Shown one piece after another: positions 23,423-31,980 of a stretch of 64,000 nt of DNA; within the stretch, counting starts at the first letter, position 1; the number at the start of each line of letters is the position of its first letter. The DNA comes from Longilinea sp964536805 (GTDB lineage Bacteria; Chloroflexota; Anaerolineae; Anaerolineales; Anaerolineaceae). The translations under genes were made by a program, and so were the position numbers. The notes under the pieces were generated by a model. That model saw nothing but the letters and a program-made list of their open reading frames with translations. It was not told the origin of the DNA and ran no database searches. Location of the stretch: positions 47,132 through 111,131 of the forward strand of contig CAZHYQ010000010.1 of assembly GCA_964536805.1 (NCBI GenBank), given 5' to 3'.

Positions 23423-24529
23423 ATGGCTCGCAAAACCAATTCCCCTTCCCAACCCCTTTCGTCAAATTCCGGCGCAAATTCCAATAACGATGAGGCTAAA
23501 CGGGTGGTTCTCGATAAAGCCCTGGGAGATATCGTCAAACGCTACGGCGAAGGCGCCATTTTCCGCATGGGCGACCAGAACCTGACCGTTGAAGCGATAC
23601 CCACGGGCTCGCTTTCCCTGGATATCGCCCTCGGAATTGGCGGCATTCCCCGCGGCCGCATCACCGAAATCTTTGGACCTGAATCATCCGGCAAAACCAC
23701 CCTTTGTTTGCACATGGTGGCCGAATCGCAAAAGCTGGGCGGTACCGCAGCCTACGTCGATATGGAGCATGCCCTTGACCCGGCGTACGCTGCCCGCCTG
23801 GGCGTGGATATTGAAAACATGCTGGTCTCGCAACCCGACACCGGCGAGCAGGCTTTGGAAATCGCTGAAACCCTGGTTCGGTCAGGCGCAATCGATATTG
23901 TTGTGATCGATTCGGTGGCGGCATTGGTTCCACGGGCTGAAATCGAAGGCGATATGGGCGATGCCAGCATGGGCATGCAGGCCAGGCTCATGTCGCAGGC
24001 GCTTCGCAAACTTTCGGGTACCATCAGCCAGACTAAGACATCGGTCGTCTTCACCAACCAACTTCGCCAAAAAATCGGCATCATGTTTGGCAACCCCGAA
24101 ACGACTCCCGGCGGTCTGGCACTCAAATTTTATGCCTCGGTCCGTCTGGATGTCCGCCGCATCCAATCCATAAAAGTCGGCGCCGAAATCATCGGCAACC
24201 GTGTCCGGGTGCGCGTCGTCAAAAACAAAGTCGCGCCGCCATTCCGGACGGCCGAATTCGATATCATGTACAATGAGGGCATCTCAAAGGTCGGCGATAT
24301 AATCGACCTGGCGACCGCCCTCGAAATTGTCACCAAACGCGGCGCCTTCTTCTCCTACGGAGACCTGCGCCTTGGCCAGGGACGCGAGAACGCCAAAGAA
24401 TTCCTGCGCCAGAACCGGGAATTGAGCAGCGAGATCGAAGCTGCAGTACGGCAGCGTGCAATTGGCGGCGATTTGCCGCTGGCGTTGGGTGTGACGGCAG
24501 AGGGCGGCGACGACTCTGAAGACGAATAA
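23423..24529 (+). CDS. recA: Recombinase RecA
   Basis: 368 aa. Walker A GPESSGKTT (~82-90), the AAYVDMEHALDP segment (~109), Walker B IVVIDSVAALVPRAE (~158), loop 2 after TNQLRQKIGIMFGNPETTPGG (shown in part; residues ~214-234) and a typical acidic C-terminus (EGGDDSEDE). A ~25-residue Ser/Asn-rich N-terminal extension precedes the core. It forms ATP-dependent filaments on ssDNA, drives strand exchange and triggers LexA cleavage. GAGGAGA lies before the ATG. Confidence 0.98.
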   Translation: MARKTNSPSQPLSSNSGANSNNDEAKRVVLDKALGDIVKRYGEGAIFRMGDQNLTVEAIPTGSLSLDIALGIGGIPRGRITEIFGPESSGKTTLCLHMVAESQKLGGTAAYVDMEHALDPAYAARLGVDIENMLVSQPDTGEQALEIAETLVRSGAIDIVVIDSVAALVPRAEIEGDMGDASMGMQARLMSQALRKLSGTISQTKTSVVFTNQLRQKIGIMFGNPETTPGGLALKFYASVRLDVRRIQSIKVGAEIIGNRVRVRVVKNKVAPPFRTAEFDIMYNEGISKVGDIIDLATALEIVTKRGAFFSYGDLRLGQGRENAKEFLRQNRELSSEIEAAVRQRAIGGDLPLALGVTAEGGDDSEDE

Positions 24530-24541
24530 AATAATTGGATT

Positions 24542-25114
24542 GTGACCGCAAGAATTGACTGGTTGCGCATTGGCCTTTTTTTTGCAGCTCTGACGGTTTC
24601 CCTTCAGGGCTGCAATGCAATCCGGCTTGTGCGTTCTGCACCAAACCCGGTTTCGACCCCGTTTGTGGCACCGACCTTTGCGCCATCACCTTTACCGCCC
24701 GGGGTGACCCCCAATCCGGCTGCCATCCGTCCTTCGCCAACCCAACCCTGCCAGGATGGCCTTAGTTTTCAAACCGATCTGACGATCCCTGACGGCAGCG
24801 ATGTTTCGGCCGGTGCCACGATGGATAAACGCTGGGAGGTCACCAACAGTGGATCGTGCAACTGGACTGAGGGCTACACCTTGCGTCTCATTGCCGGCGT
24901 CGACCTGGGAGCTAACCCGGAACAGGCTTTATATCCAGCACGCAGCGGCACCCACGCGGTCATCCGCATGGTTTTTCAGGCGCCCATTGAACCGGGAACA
25001 TACCGCAGCGCCTGGCAGGCTCACTCTCCAAAAGGGGAGCCGTTCGGCGATCCCATTTTTATCGATTTTTTGGTTTCACCAACTGCCGAGGCAACCCCGC
25101 AAACCACCCCATGA
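24542..25114 (+). CDS. NBR1-Ig-like domain lipoprotein
   Basis: 190 aa starting with GTG at 24542. A hydrophobic segment ends in lipobox LQGC (Cys ~24), so it is a lipoprotein. After a Pro/Thr-rich stretch (~35-60), residues ~75-180 form an NBR1-like Ig domain: a DGSDV-x-A-G-x8-WEVTNSGSCNW pattern, GYTLRLI and GTYRSAWQ are typical of bacterial copies. These secreted Ig modules probably bind surface partners; no enzymatic role is known. A TAAAAT overlapping the recA stop lies 9 nt before the GTG and no Shine-Dalgarno is visible, so a leaderless start is possible but without a -35. Confidence 0.8.
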   Translation: MTARIDWLRIGLFFAALTVSLQGCNAIRLVRSAPNPVSTPFVAPTFAPSPLPPGVTPNPAAIRPSPTQPCQDGLSFQTDLTIPDGSDVSAGATMDKRWEVTNSGSCNWTEGYTLRLIAGVDLGANPEQALYPARSGTHAVIRMVFQAPIEPGTYRSAWQAHSPKGEPFGDPIFIDFLVSPTAEATPQTTP

Positions 25115-25120
25115 GGCCTC

Positions 25121-25996
25121 ATGAGATCAGACAGACTTGGAGCTGGGCAGGTTATTGGTATTTTTTTGGTCGGTATTGCTGCCATCACGGCCATCCTCCT
25201 GGGCCTGATCATGCTGGTCCAACCGGAACGGTTCCAAATTGCCACCCAGGCAGTGGCTGTGGAAATCACCGTGATGCCGGTCACAATCACAGCGAGTGCT
25301 ACCCCGTTCCAGCCGTTGCCGACGGCGACGCCTACCTCCACAGCCACCTCTACCCCAACCCCTGAGCCTACCAGCACTCCAACGCCGCTCCCGCCAACCC
25401 CCGTGCCTGATACTGCCACGCCAGCCTGGCCGCCTTCCAGCGCCAGCATTGATAACATCGTTGGTTTTCCGCAAAGCTACGCGTTAAGTTGCGAATCCCG
25501 GTCAGCTGTTGATTGGGCCCGTTATTTTGGCGTCGAGATCGGCGAAACTGAGTTCTTATTGCGCCTGCCGCTTACCGATAACCCTGAAAAAGGGTTTGTC
25601 GGCTACTATAACGATTTCGGCGGGCAGGTTCCACCGAATTCGTACGGCGTCCATGCCGACCCCGTTGCCAGCTTGTTGCGCGATTACGGCTTACCCGCTG
25701 GCGGTCTAAAAGGGATGTCGTTGGATGACTTGCGTTCTGAAATCGCGGCCGGCCGGCCGGTAATTGTATGGATCATTTACGGCATCACCAACGGCTATCC
25801 TATGAATTACATCGCGTCCGATGGCGAAACCACCGTGGTTGCGCCTAATGAACACACCGTGATCGTGATTGGCTACGATGAATCATCGGTAACGGTTCTA
25901 GATGGCGCCTTGGTTTACCAGCGCAGCATTGAACAATTCATGAACTCATGGGAAGTGCTGGGAAACATGGCCGTCATTTACCAGCCTGAAAATTAA
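25121..25996 (+). CDS. Membrane-anchored C39-like cysteine peptidase domain protein
   Basis: 291 aa. One N-terminal membrane helix (~12-34), a Thr/Pro-rich linker (~65-105), then a papain-like C39_2 domain: ALSCESRSAVDWARYFG with the nucleophile Cys (~126), GGQVPPNSYGVHADP, PVIVWIIYG, and EHTVIVIGYD with the catalytic His (~247). The motif order fits the family found in many Gram-positive and Chloroflexota surface proteins. It probably cleaves peptides or acts as a bacteriocin-type peptidase outside the cell; the substrate is unknown. It starts 6 nt after the NBR1-like gene and is probably cotranscribed with it. Confidence 0.8.
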   Translation: MRSDRLGAGQVIGIFLVGIAAITAILLGLIMLVQPERFQIATQAVAVEITVMPVTITASATPFQPLPTATPTSTATSTPTPEPTSTPTPLPPTPVPDTATPAWPPSSASIDNIVGFPQSYALSCESRSAVDWARYFGVEIGETEFLLRLPLTDNPEKGFVGYYNDFGGQVPPNSYGVHADPVASLLRDYGLPAGGLKGMSLDDLRSEIAAGRPVIVWIIYGITNGYPMNYIASDGETTVVAPNEHTVIVIGYDESSVTVLDGALVYQRSIEQFMNSWEVLGNMAVIYQPEN

Positions 25997-26032
25997 ACAA
26001 AAAACGCGCGGTTGAATAATCAACCGCGCGTT
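25997..26032 (-). terminator. Intrinsic terminator of ahcY
   Basis: A perfect 13-bp stem (26003-26015 with 26020-26032) and ATAA loop. On the minus strand it is followed by TTTTTTG, so it mainly ends the ahcY operon; the plus side has only TTAACAAA. Confidence 0.88.
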
Positions 26033-26051
26033 AACAAACCTTCGGGAGTGT

Positions 26052-27311
26052 TTAGGTTCCTTCTTCCCATGAGCCCAGGTACGAAACCTGTTGGGCAGTC
26101 AAGGTGTCGATATTGACTTTCATTGCCTCCAGTTTAAGACGGGCAATTTCTTTGTCGATATCTTCCGGCACGGAATAGACTCTCTTTTCGAGCGTCTTGC
26201 CGTTTTTAACCATGTATTCAGCCGACAACGCCTGATTGGCGAAACTCATGTCCATAACGCTGGCCGGGTGGCCCTCCGCAGCGGCCAGGTTGATCAAGCG
26301 GCCTTCGCCCAGGATGAAGATCGAACGGCCGTCCTTGAGCTGGTATTCTTCAACGTACGGGCGGACGAGTTTGGTAGCATTGGACATTTCTTTGAGGGCT
26401 GGAATGTTGATTTCAACGTTAAAGTGGCCGGAATTTGCAACGATCGCGCCGTCTTTCATGACTTCGAAATGGTGGCGGTCAATGACATTGATATCGCCGG
26501 TAACCGTGCAGAAAATATCGCCGATTTTGGCGGCTTCTTCCATCGGCATCACGCGGAAGCCATCCATCACCGCTTCCAGCGCCTTCAGAGGATCCACTTC
26601 GGTCACAACCACGTCGGAACCCATGCCCCGGGCGCGGCTGGCCAGACCGCGGCCGCACCAACCATAACCGGCAATAACAAATATCTTTCCAGCCAGCAGA
26701 ATGTTGGTGGCGCGGATAATGCCGTCGAGGGTGGATTGGCCGGTGCCGTAACGATTATCAAAAAAGTGCTTTGTCATGGCGTCATTGACGGCAATGATCG
26801 GGAAAGTCAAAGCATTGTCGGCAGCCATGGCACGCAGGCGGATGACGCCCGTGGTGGTTTCTTCAGTACCGCCCAGAATGCCAGGAAGCAGTTCGCGGCG
26901 TTCTTTGTGCAGCGTGCTCACCAGGTCTGCGCCGTCGTCCATGGTCATGTGCGGTTTATGGTCCAAGGCAGCGCGGATGTGCTTGTAATAAGTCACATTG
27001 TCCTCGCCCTTGATGGCATAGACGGGGATTTCAAAATGACTGACCAGGGCAGCCGCGACGTCATCCTGGGTCGACAGCGGGTTCGATGCCGTCAAAACGA
27101 TATCGGCGCCGCCGGCTTGCAGGGTTGTCATCAGGTTGGCGGTTTCCGTGGTCACATGCAGGCAGGCTGAAACGCGCAGTCCTGCCAGCGGCCGTTCAAT
27201 GGCAAAACGGTCTTGAATGGCTCTCAGAACTGGCATTTCGCGGGCTGCCCAGTCCATCCGGCGGCGACCGCCCTCAGCCAGTTGTAAATCTTTGACGTCA
27301 AAATTGGACAT
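26052..27311 (-). CDS. ahcY: S-adenosylhomocysteine hydrolase
   Basis: 419 aa from the ATG at 27311, placed 5 nt after GGAGG; a GTG four codons upstream is part of that site and is rejected. It converts S-adenosylhomocysteine to adenosine and homocysteine with bound NAD. Seen: HVTTETANLMTTLQAGGA (~52-69), the NAD-binding loop VIAGYGWCGRGLASRARGMG (~213-232), DGAIVANSGHFNVEI (~289) and the lysine-bearing C-terminal segment DIDKEIARLKL. It is the short prokaryotic form. It is the last gene of an operon with an adenosine kinase-like gene and mtnA, which handle adenosine and methylthioadenosine by-products of SAM. Confidence 0.96.
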   Translation of the reverse strand: MSNFDVKDLQLAEGGRRRMDWAAREMPVLRAIQDRFAIERPLAGLRVSACLHVTTETANLMTTLQAGGADIVLTASNPLSTQDDVAAALVSHFEIPVYAIKGEDNVTYYKHIRAALDHKPHMTMDDGADLVSTLHKERRELLPGILGGTEETTTGVIRLRAMAADNALTFPIIAVNDAMTKHFFDNRYGTGQSTLDGIIRATNILLAGKIFVIAGYGWCGRGLASRARGMGSDVVVTEVDPLKALEAVMDGFRVMPMEEAAKIGDIFCTVTGDINVIDRHHFEVMKDGAIVANSGHFNVEINIPALKEMSNATKLVRPYVEEYQLKDGRSIFILGEGRLINLAAAEGHPASVMDMSFANQALSAEYMVKNGKTLEKRVYSVPEDIDKEIARLKLEAMKVNIDTLTAQQVSYLGSWEEGT

Positions 27312-27332
27312 CCTATCCTCCACTCATAATTT

Positions 27333-28295
27333 TCAAGAATTGGCAAGCAAGGCGTCTAGGACGCCCTGATCATCGAAATGTTGGCGGTAACGGACTACAA
27401 ACTCAGCCGGAGTGTAACGATGGTTTTGCGTGCCGTGCTGCTCCAGGGCATAAGTCGCAGCCAGCGAGCCCATCCTACCGCAAATATCCCAATCAAATCC
27501 CAGGTTATGGCCGCGCAGGAAACCGCCGCGGAAGGCATCGCCTACGCCGGTCGGGTCGGCAATTTGTGCCGGCGGTACCACGGGAATCAAATATTGTTTT
27601 CCGCCGGCATAAACTCTGGCACCTTTATCACCGCAGGTCACAACCATATATTTGACGCGCTCAAGCATTTGCCTCTCACCCAAGCCAGTATGCTTTTGCA
27701 GCAATTCAAATTCATATTCATTGACAAACAGGCTTTGTGCACCCTCCACACCTGCCCGCAGCTGGTCGCCCGGGTTGCGCGCCACCTGTTGGCCGGGATC
27801 GAATAGATATGGCAATCCCAATTCCTGGCATTCCAATGAATACTGGTACATGGCAGCCGGGTCATTCGGTGAAATAACCACCAGATCGGTTTTGAACGGC
27901 AGGTCGCGCAACTTAAGCTCGCCGGCATTCGCCATTGCCCCGGTGTAGAAACTGCTGATCTGGTTGTTGGCCAGATCGGTATTGGCAAAAAATGAAGCTG
28001 TAAATTTTCCATCAATCACTTTGACCAATGAAGTGTCGATGTTTTGCGCTTCCATCCAGGCCCGGTATTCGCTAAAATCTTCCCCAACGGTACCCATGAC
28101 TGCCGGCCGTTCGCCTAAAAGAGCCAGGGTGTAGGCTATGTTCGGCGCCACCCCGCCGCGCTGCCGGATCATGGTGTCCACCAGAAACGAAAGGCTTATG
28201 TTCTCAAGCTTATCAATCAGGATTTGCTCGCGGAAATATCCCGGGAACGTCATCAGGTAATCAAACGCGATGGAGCCTGTGCAAACAATGGTCAT
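27333..28295 (-). CDS. PfkB-family kinase, probably adenosine kinase
   Basis: 320 aa. PfkB signatures: GGVAPNIAYTLALLG (~47-61) and DPTGVGDAFRGGFLRG (~250-265, with the catalytic Asp in GVGD, where GAGD is more usual). An NxxE-like segment and VVTCGDKGARVY are present. The family phosphorylates sugars or nucleosides. Because it lies 21 nt upstream of ahcY, whose product is adenosine, adenosine kinase is the best guess: it would pull the reversible hydrolase forward and recover AMP. Substrate not proven. AGGAAG precedes the ATG. Confidence 0.82.
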   Translation of the reverse strand: MTIVCTGSIAFDYLMTFPGYFREQILIDKLENISLSFLVDTMIRQRGGVAPNIAYTLALLGERPAVMGTVGEDFSEYRAWMEAQNIDTSLVKVIDGKFTASFFANTDLANNQISSFYTGAMANAGELKLRDLPFKTDLVVISPNDPAAMYQYSLECQELGLPYLFDPGQQVARNPGDQLRAGVEGAQSLFVNEYEFELLQKHTGLGERQMLERVKYMVVTCGDKGARVYAGGKQYLIPVVPPAQIADPTGVGDAFRGGFLRGHNLGFDWDICGRMGSLAATYALEQHGTQNHRYTPAEFVVRYRQHFDDQGVLDALLANS

Positions 28296-28307
28296 TGAAA
28301 TTCTTCC

Positions 28308-29372
28308 TTACAATTCGTTATCTGCGCGAAGCGTACGCGCCAGATTATCGGTAAAAGGCGGATAAGCAATTCCTTTTTCAGTAACAATCCCAGTCAAACA
28401 GGCATGCGGCGTTACATCGAAAGCCGGGTTTCGTGCGGCTGCACCGGACGGCATAACTTTTTCACCGTTGATCTGGATATCCAAAACTTCGCGCGGGTCG
28501 CGTTCTTCGATTGGAATTAGCTTGCCGCTCGCCAGTGAGAGATCCACGCTTGAGGATGGGACAACCGCGTAGGCTGGCACGTCATTGCTGTGTGCCGCCA
28601 GTGCCAGCATATAGGTGCCAATTTTATTGGCCACATCGCCGTTGGCAGCCACGCGGTCAGCTCCGAACATGACTTTTTGCGCCTTTCCGGTTTGCAGGAA
28701 GTATCCGGCAGCTCCGTCGCTAATGATTTCGAAGGGAATGCCATATTGCTGCAATTCCCAGGCTGTCAGGCGGGCGCCTTGCAACCGCGGGCGGGTTTCA
28801 TCCACCAGGACGAACAGGCGTTTGCCCTGTTCATGGGCCAGGCGAATCACACCCAGCGCGGTGCCCCACTCGACCGTTGCCAGCGAACCGGTGTTGCAAT
28901 GATGGATAATGGTGTCGCCGTCCTGAATGAGGACGCTGCCCACCTCGGCCATGCGCCGGTTAATGGCCACATCTTCATCTGCCATTTTCTGCGCTTCGGC
29001 TAACAACAATTCACGCAGACTGGCCAATGGTATCTCCCGATCGGCTATGCGCAGCATTCGTTCAACCGCCCAGGCCAGGTTGATTGCGGTTGGACGGGAA
29101 GCCTGCAACAATTGGGCGGCCTTGTGCAGGTCAACTCGCCAATCGGCAACGGACGCCGCCTTGGATTGCAGCCCGCTCAGCGCCAGGCCAAAAGCCGCGG
29201 CCACCCCAATGGCTGGAGCACCGCGCACTGTCATATTGCCGATTGACTCAGCCACCTGAGTGGCATTCTGACAAACCACATATTCCAGACGCGCGGGCAA
29301 AGCACGCTGGTCAATCATTCGCAATTCGCCGGACGGGTCATCCCAAAGAATAGTTCGCATAAAAACACACAA
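28308..29372 (-). CDS. mtnA: Methylthioribose-1-phosphate isomerase
   Basis: 354 aa. It isomerises 5-methylthioribose-1-phosphate to the ribulose form in methionine salvage. Seen: MTVRGAPAIGVAAAFGLAL (~47-65), HHCNTGSLATVEWGTALGV (Cys ~161), VDETRPRLQGARLTAWEL (~192), and GADRVAANGDVANKIGTY with the catalytic Asp (~239). The start is taken as GTG at 29372 because GGAGGG lies 7 nt upstream; an ATG at 29360 (protein starting MRTILWDD) is the alternative but is 17 nt from that site. First gene of the mtnA-kinase-ahcY operon. No mtnP or mtnB genes are visible here. Confidence 0.95.
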   Translation of the reverse strand: MCVFMRTILWDDPSGELRMIDQRALPARLEYVVCQNATQVAESIGNMTVRGAPAIGVAAAFGLALSGLQSKAASVADWRVDLHKAAQLLQASRPTAINLAWAVERMLRIADREIPLASLRELLLAEAQKMADEDVAINRRMAEVGSVLIQDGDTIIHHCNTGSLATVEWGTALGVIRLAHEQGKRLFVLVDETRPRLQGARLTAWELQQYGIPFEIISDGAAGYFLQTGKAQKVMFGADRVAANGDVANKIGTYMLALAAHSNDVPAYAVVPSSSVDLSLASGKLIPIEERDPREVLDIQINGEKVMPSGAAARNPAFDVTPHACLTGIVTEKGIAYPPFTDNLARTLRADNEL

Positions 29373-29411
29373 AAACGCCCTCCATGGAGAGCGTCGGAGT
29401 ATAGCTTATTT

Positions 29412-29440
29412 AGTTTAACATGACTATCGGTCTTTGTCAA
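29412..29440 (-). promoter_or_regulatory. Promoter of the mtnA operon
   Basis: TTGACA (complement of 29435-29440), 17 bp, TAAACT (complement of 29412-29417). Its -35 is 4 bp from the -35 of the divergent promoter. Confidence 0.72.
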
Positions 29441-29444
29441 AGTA

Positions 29445-29473
29445 TTGACAGTCCTCCCGCCTTCCAGTATAAG
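29445..29473 (+). promoter_or_regulatory. Promoter of the lytic transglycosylase gene, leaderless type
   Basis: Consensus TTGACA (29445-29450), 17 bp, TATAAG (29468-29473). The ATG at 29482 is 8 nt after the -10, so the 5' UTR should be 0-2 nt; no Shine-Dalgarno is present. Confidence 0.72.
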
Positions 29474-29481
29474 CCTTATAT

Positions 29482-31917
29482 ATGAAAAATCGAACGCGTA
29501 TCGCCATCGCGCTGGCTCTGTTGCTCATTGCAAGTCTGGGATGCAATTTACCCGGTTTGAATTTGCTTCAGCCGGCTTCTGTCAGCCCGACACCCGCGGA
29601 ACAAACCATCGAGACTATATTGCCCTCGGAATCACCCACACAGACCATGCCGCCGCCCACCCCCACGCCCCAACCCGCAGCAAGGGTCGACCAGGGCGAC
29701 CGTGCCCTGTTTCTGGGACAAAACGATCAGGCAGAAAGCGAATATCAAAGCGCGTTCAACCAGAGTACCGACCCACAAATACAGGCCGCAGCTCAATTGG
29801 GAAAAGCCAGGGTGTTATTGCAGCGCGGTGAAACCGAACGCGGGGTAGCCTCGCTGGAGCAGGTTGGCACACAGTTTACAGATACCGAGGCAGCACGCGA
29901 ATCCAACTTCTTTCTGGCACAGGCTGCCAGGGAAAATGGCGAGTACGCCAAAGCAGCCGCGTATCTGCAAGCCTTTATGGCAGGCGGCAGTACGCCCATT
30001 GATGCCTACTTAAAAAATGAACTTGGCGATTTATTCATGTCGGCTGGAAATGCCGGCAGCGCAGCAGCAGCCTACGAGAGTGCTCAACAGGACAGCGAAT
30101 ATGCCAATGATGAGAACCTGAAGGTCCAGTTAGGACGCGCGTATGCTGGCATGCAGGATTACAGCAATGCATTGCGCTTGTTCCTCGGGGTGTACGATGC
30201 CTCCAGCAATGAATATACCAAAGCGCAGGTCAACCTGCTTGCCGGCCAGGCTTACCTGTCGCTGGGGATGCCGGAACAGGCTTACGCGCGTTTTACCGAT
30301 TCAGTCAATAATTATCCCCGCTCTTATGACTCCTATTCGGCCCTGGTGGCGTTGGTGGAGGCTGGCGTTCCGATCAATCCGCTCAACCGGGCGCTGGTGG
30401 ATTACTTTGCCGGCCAGTACGGCGTGGCGGTTGATATTTTTAAGACCTATATCGACAGCACACCTGAGCATGACGGAACCGCCCATTATTACCGCGCCCT
30501 GGCACTGCGAAATACCGGTCAAATCCAAATGGAGCTGTCGGAATGGGACGCCCTAATCAAGGATCATCCTGGCGACCGTTTCTGGTTGGAAGCCTGGACC
30601 GAAAAAGCTTACACCCAGTGGGCTTACCAGGATGACTATTCCGCCGGCGCGGAGACGCTGCTCAATTTTGTCCAGTTATATCCGAATGACCCCAATGCAG
30701 CCGACCTGCTCTTTGAAGCAGGGCGCATTCAGGAACGAAACGGCCGCCTGACCGATGCTGCTGCCACCTGGGAGCAGGTTTTCAATGACTATCCCAGTTC
30801 TTCCAACAGTTATCAAGCTTTATTCTTAGCCGGTATTACCCAATATCGCCTCCAAAAATATGCTCAGGCGGAGGTTTTATTCCAACGCACCCTGGTGCTT
30901 GGTTCATCGCTCAGCGACCAATCCGCCGCATCCCTTTGGATCGGTAAATCACAGAAGGCACAAGGCCTCGCTGATAAGGCTCTTCAAACCTGGGGGCAGG
31001 CGGCTCGACTGGATCCAACCGGATATTACAGCGAACGAGCCCGCGAACTGGCCGAAGGAACGCCTGTTTTTCGGCCGCCACAATATTACGATCTGGCATA
31101 TGACCTGAAACGTGAACGCGCAAATGCTGAACAGTGGATGCGAACGACCTTCAATCTGGCCCCAGAAACTGATTTAAGCGGCCTGGGCGACCTTGCACAG
31201 GATGCCCGCATACAGCGCGGTCTTTTCTTCTGGAAATTAGGCTTGCTAAATGACGCCCTGGCGGAATTTGACAACCTGCGTACCTCCGTCCAGACCGATC
31301 CGGTCAATACCTACCGCTTGACCAATCAGCTTTTGGATCTGGGTTTCTACCACCAGGCCATCCTTGCCAGCCGGCAGGTTTTAAACCTGGCCAACCTGGA
31401 TGATGCCGCCACCCTGGATGCGCCGGTTTTCTTTAATCACATCCGTTTTGGCGTATATTTTAAAGATCTTGTGCTCTCGGCCGCCCAGGAAAATGATTTC
31501 CATCCGCTGCTGTTGCTAAGCGTCATCCGCCAGGAGAGCATGTTCGAGGGCTATGCGCGCTCCTCAGCCGGCGCCCGCGGTCTGATGCAACTCATCCCCG
31601 CCACCGGCGCCGAGGTAGCCGCACGCATGAACTGGCCAGCCGGTTACACCGATTCCGACCTCTACTTACCGGCAATCAACCTGCGGCTTGGTGCGCGTTA
31701 CCTGGCCAATCAACGCGACTACTTCGACGGCGATCTCTACGCGGCATTGGCAGCTTACAATGCTGGCCCCGGGAATACTGCCGTCTGGCGCGAGCTCTCG
31801 GGAGGCGATCCTGATCTTTTCCTCGAAATCATCCGCTTCAGTGAAACGCGCATCTACATCCGCCAAATCGCCGAATTTATGAATATTTACCGCCTGCTTT
31901 ATGAACGGGCGCCGTAG
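29482..31917 (+). CDS. TPR-rich lytic transglycosylase lipoprotein (Slt70-like)
   Basis: 811 aa. The signal peptide ends in lipobox SLGC (Cys ~21). A Thr/Pro linker (~35-65) is followed by ~530 residues of TPR-like helical repeats. The C-terminal SLT domain (~650-790) carries SVIRQESMFEGYARSSAGARGLMQL with the catalytic Glu in RQES (shown as motif), and later LAAYNAGPGN. It cleaves the MurNAc-GlcNAc bond of peptidoglycan, giving anhydro-MurNAc ends, at the outer face of the membrane. The layout matches Slt70: a helical superhelix plus a lysozyme-like domain. It is a single-gene unit with a near-consensus promoter and probable leaderless mRNA. Confidence 0.92.
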   Translation: MKNRTRIAIALALLLIASLGCNLPGLNLLQPASVSPTPAEQTIETILPSESPTQTMPPPTPTPQPAARVDQGDRALFLGQNDQAESEYQSAFNQSTDPQIQAAAQLGKARVLLQRGETERGVASLEQVGTQFTDTEAARESNFFLAQAARENGEYAKAAAYLQAFMAGGSTPIDAYLKNELGDLFMSAGNAGSAAAAYESAQQDSEYANDENLKVQLGRAYAGMQDYSNALRLFLGVYDASSNEYTKAQVNLLAGQAYLSLGMPEQAYARFTDSVNNYPRSYDSYSALVALVEAGVPINPLNRALVDYFAGQYGVAVDIFKTYIDSTPEHDGTAHYYRALALRNTGQIQMELSEWDALIKDHPGDRFWLEAWTEKAYTQWAYQDDYSAGAETLLNFVQLYPNDPNAADLLFEAGRIQERNGRLTDAAATWEQVFNDYPSSSNSYQALFLAGITQYRLQKYAQAEVLFQRTLVLGSSLSDQSAASLWIGKSQKAQGLADKALQTWGQAARLDPTGYYSERARELAEGTPVFRPPQYYDLAYDLKRERANAEQWMRTTFNLAPETDLSGLGDLAQDARIQRGLFFWKLGLLNDALAEFDNLRTSVQTDPVNTYRLTNQLLDLGFYHQAILASRQVLNLANLDDAATLDAPVFFNHIRFGVYFKDLVLSAAQENDFHPLLLLSVIRQESMFEGYARSSAGARGLMQLIPATGAEVAARMNWPAGYTDSDLYLPAINLRLGARYLANQRDYFDGDLYAALAAYNAGPGNTAVWRELSGGDPDLFLEIIRFSETRIYIRQIAEFMNIYRLLYERAP

Positions 31918-31930
31918 CCATACCCTGATA

Positions 31931-31959
31931 TAAAAAACCAGCGGAAACATCCGCCGGTT
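31931..31959 (-). terminator. Terminator of the 2-oxoacid dehydrogenase operon
   Basis: A 9-bp stem with one mismatch (31936-31944 / 31951-31959). On the minus strand it is followed by a T run (complement of 31932-31937). It also lies after the transglycosylase stop. Confidence 0.7.
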
Positions 31960-31980
31960 CATTTAGTAATTCGTTCCTGG

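Noticed and set aside
26091..27170. 359-aa plus-strand ORF inside ahcY
   Set aside because: Antisense to ahcY, rich in His/Gly/Asn without a fold pattern; frame shadow.
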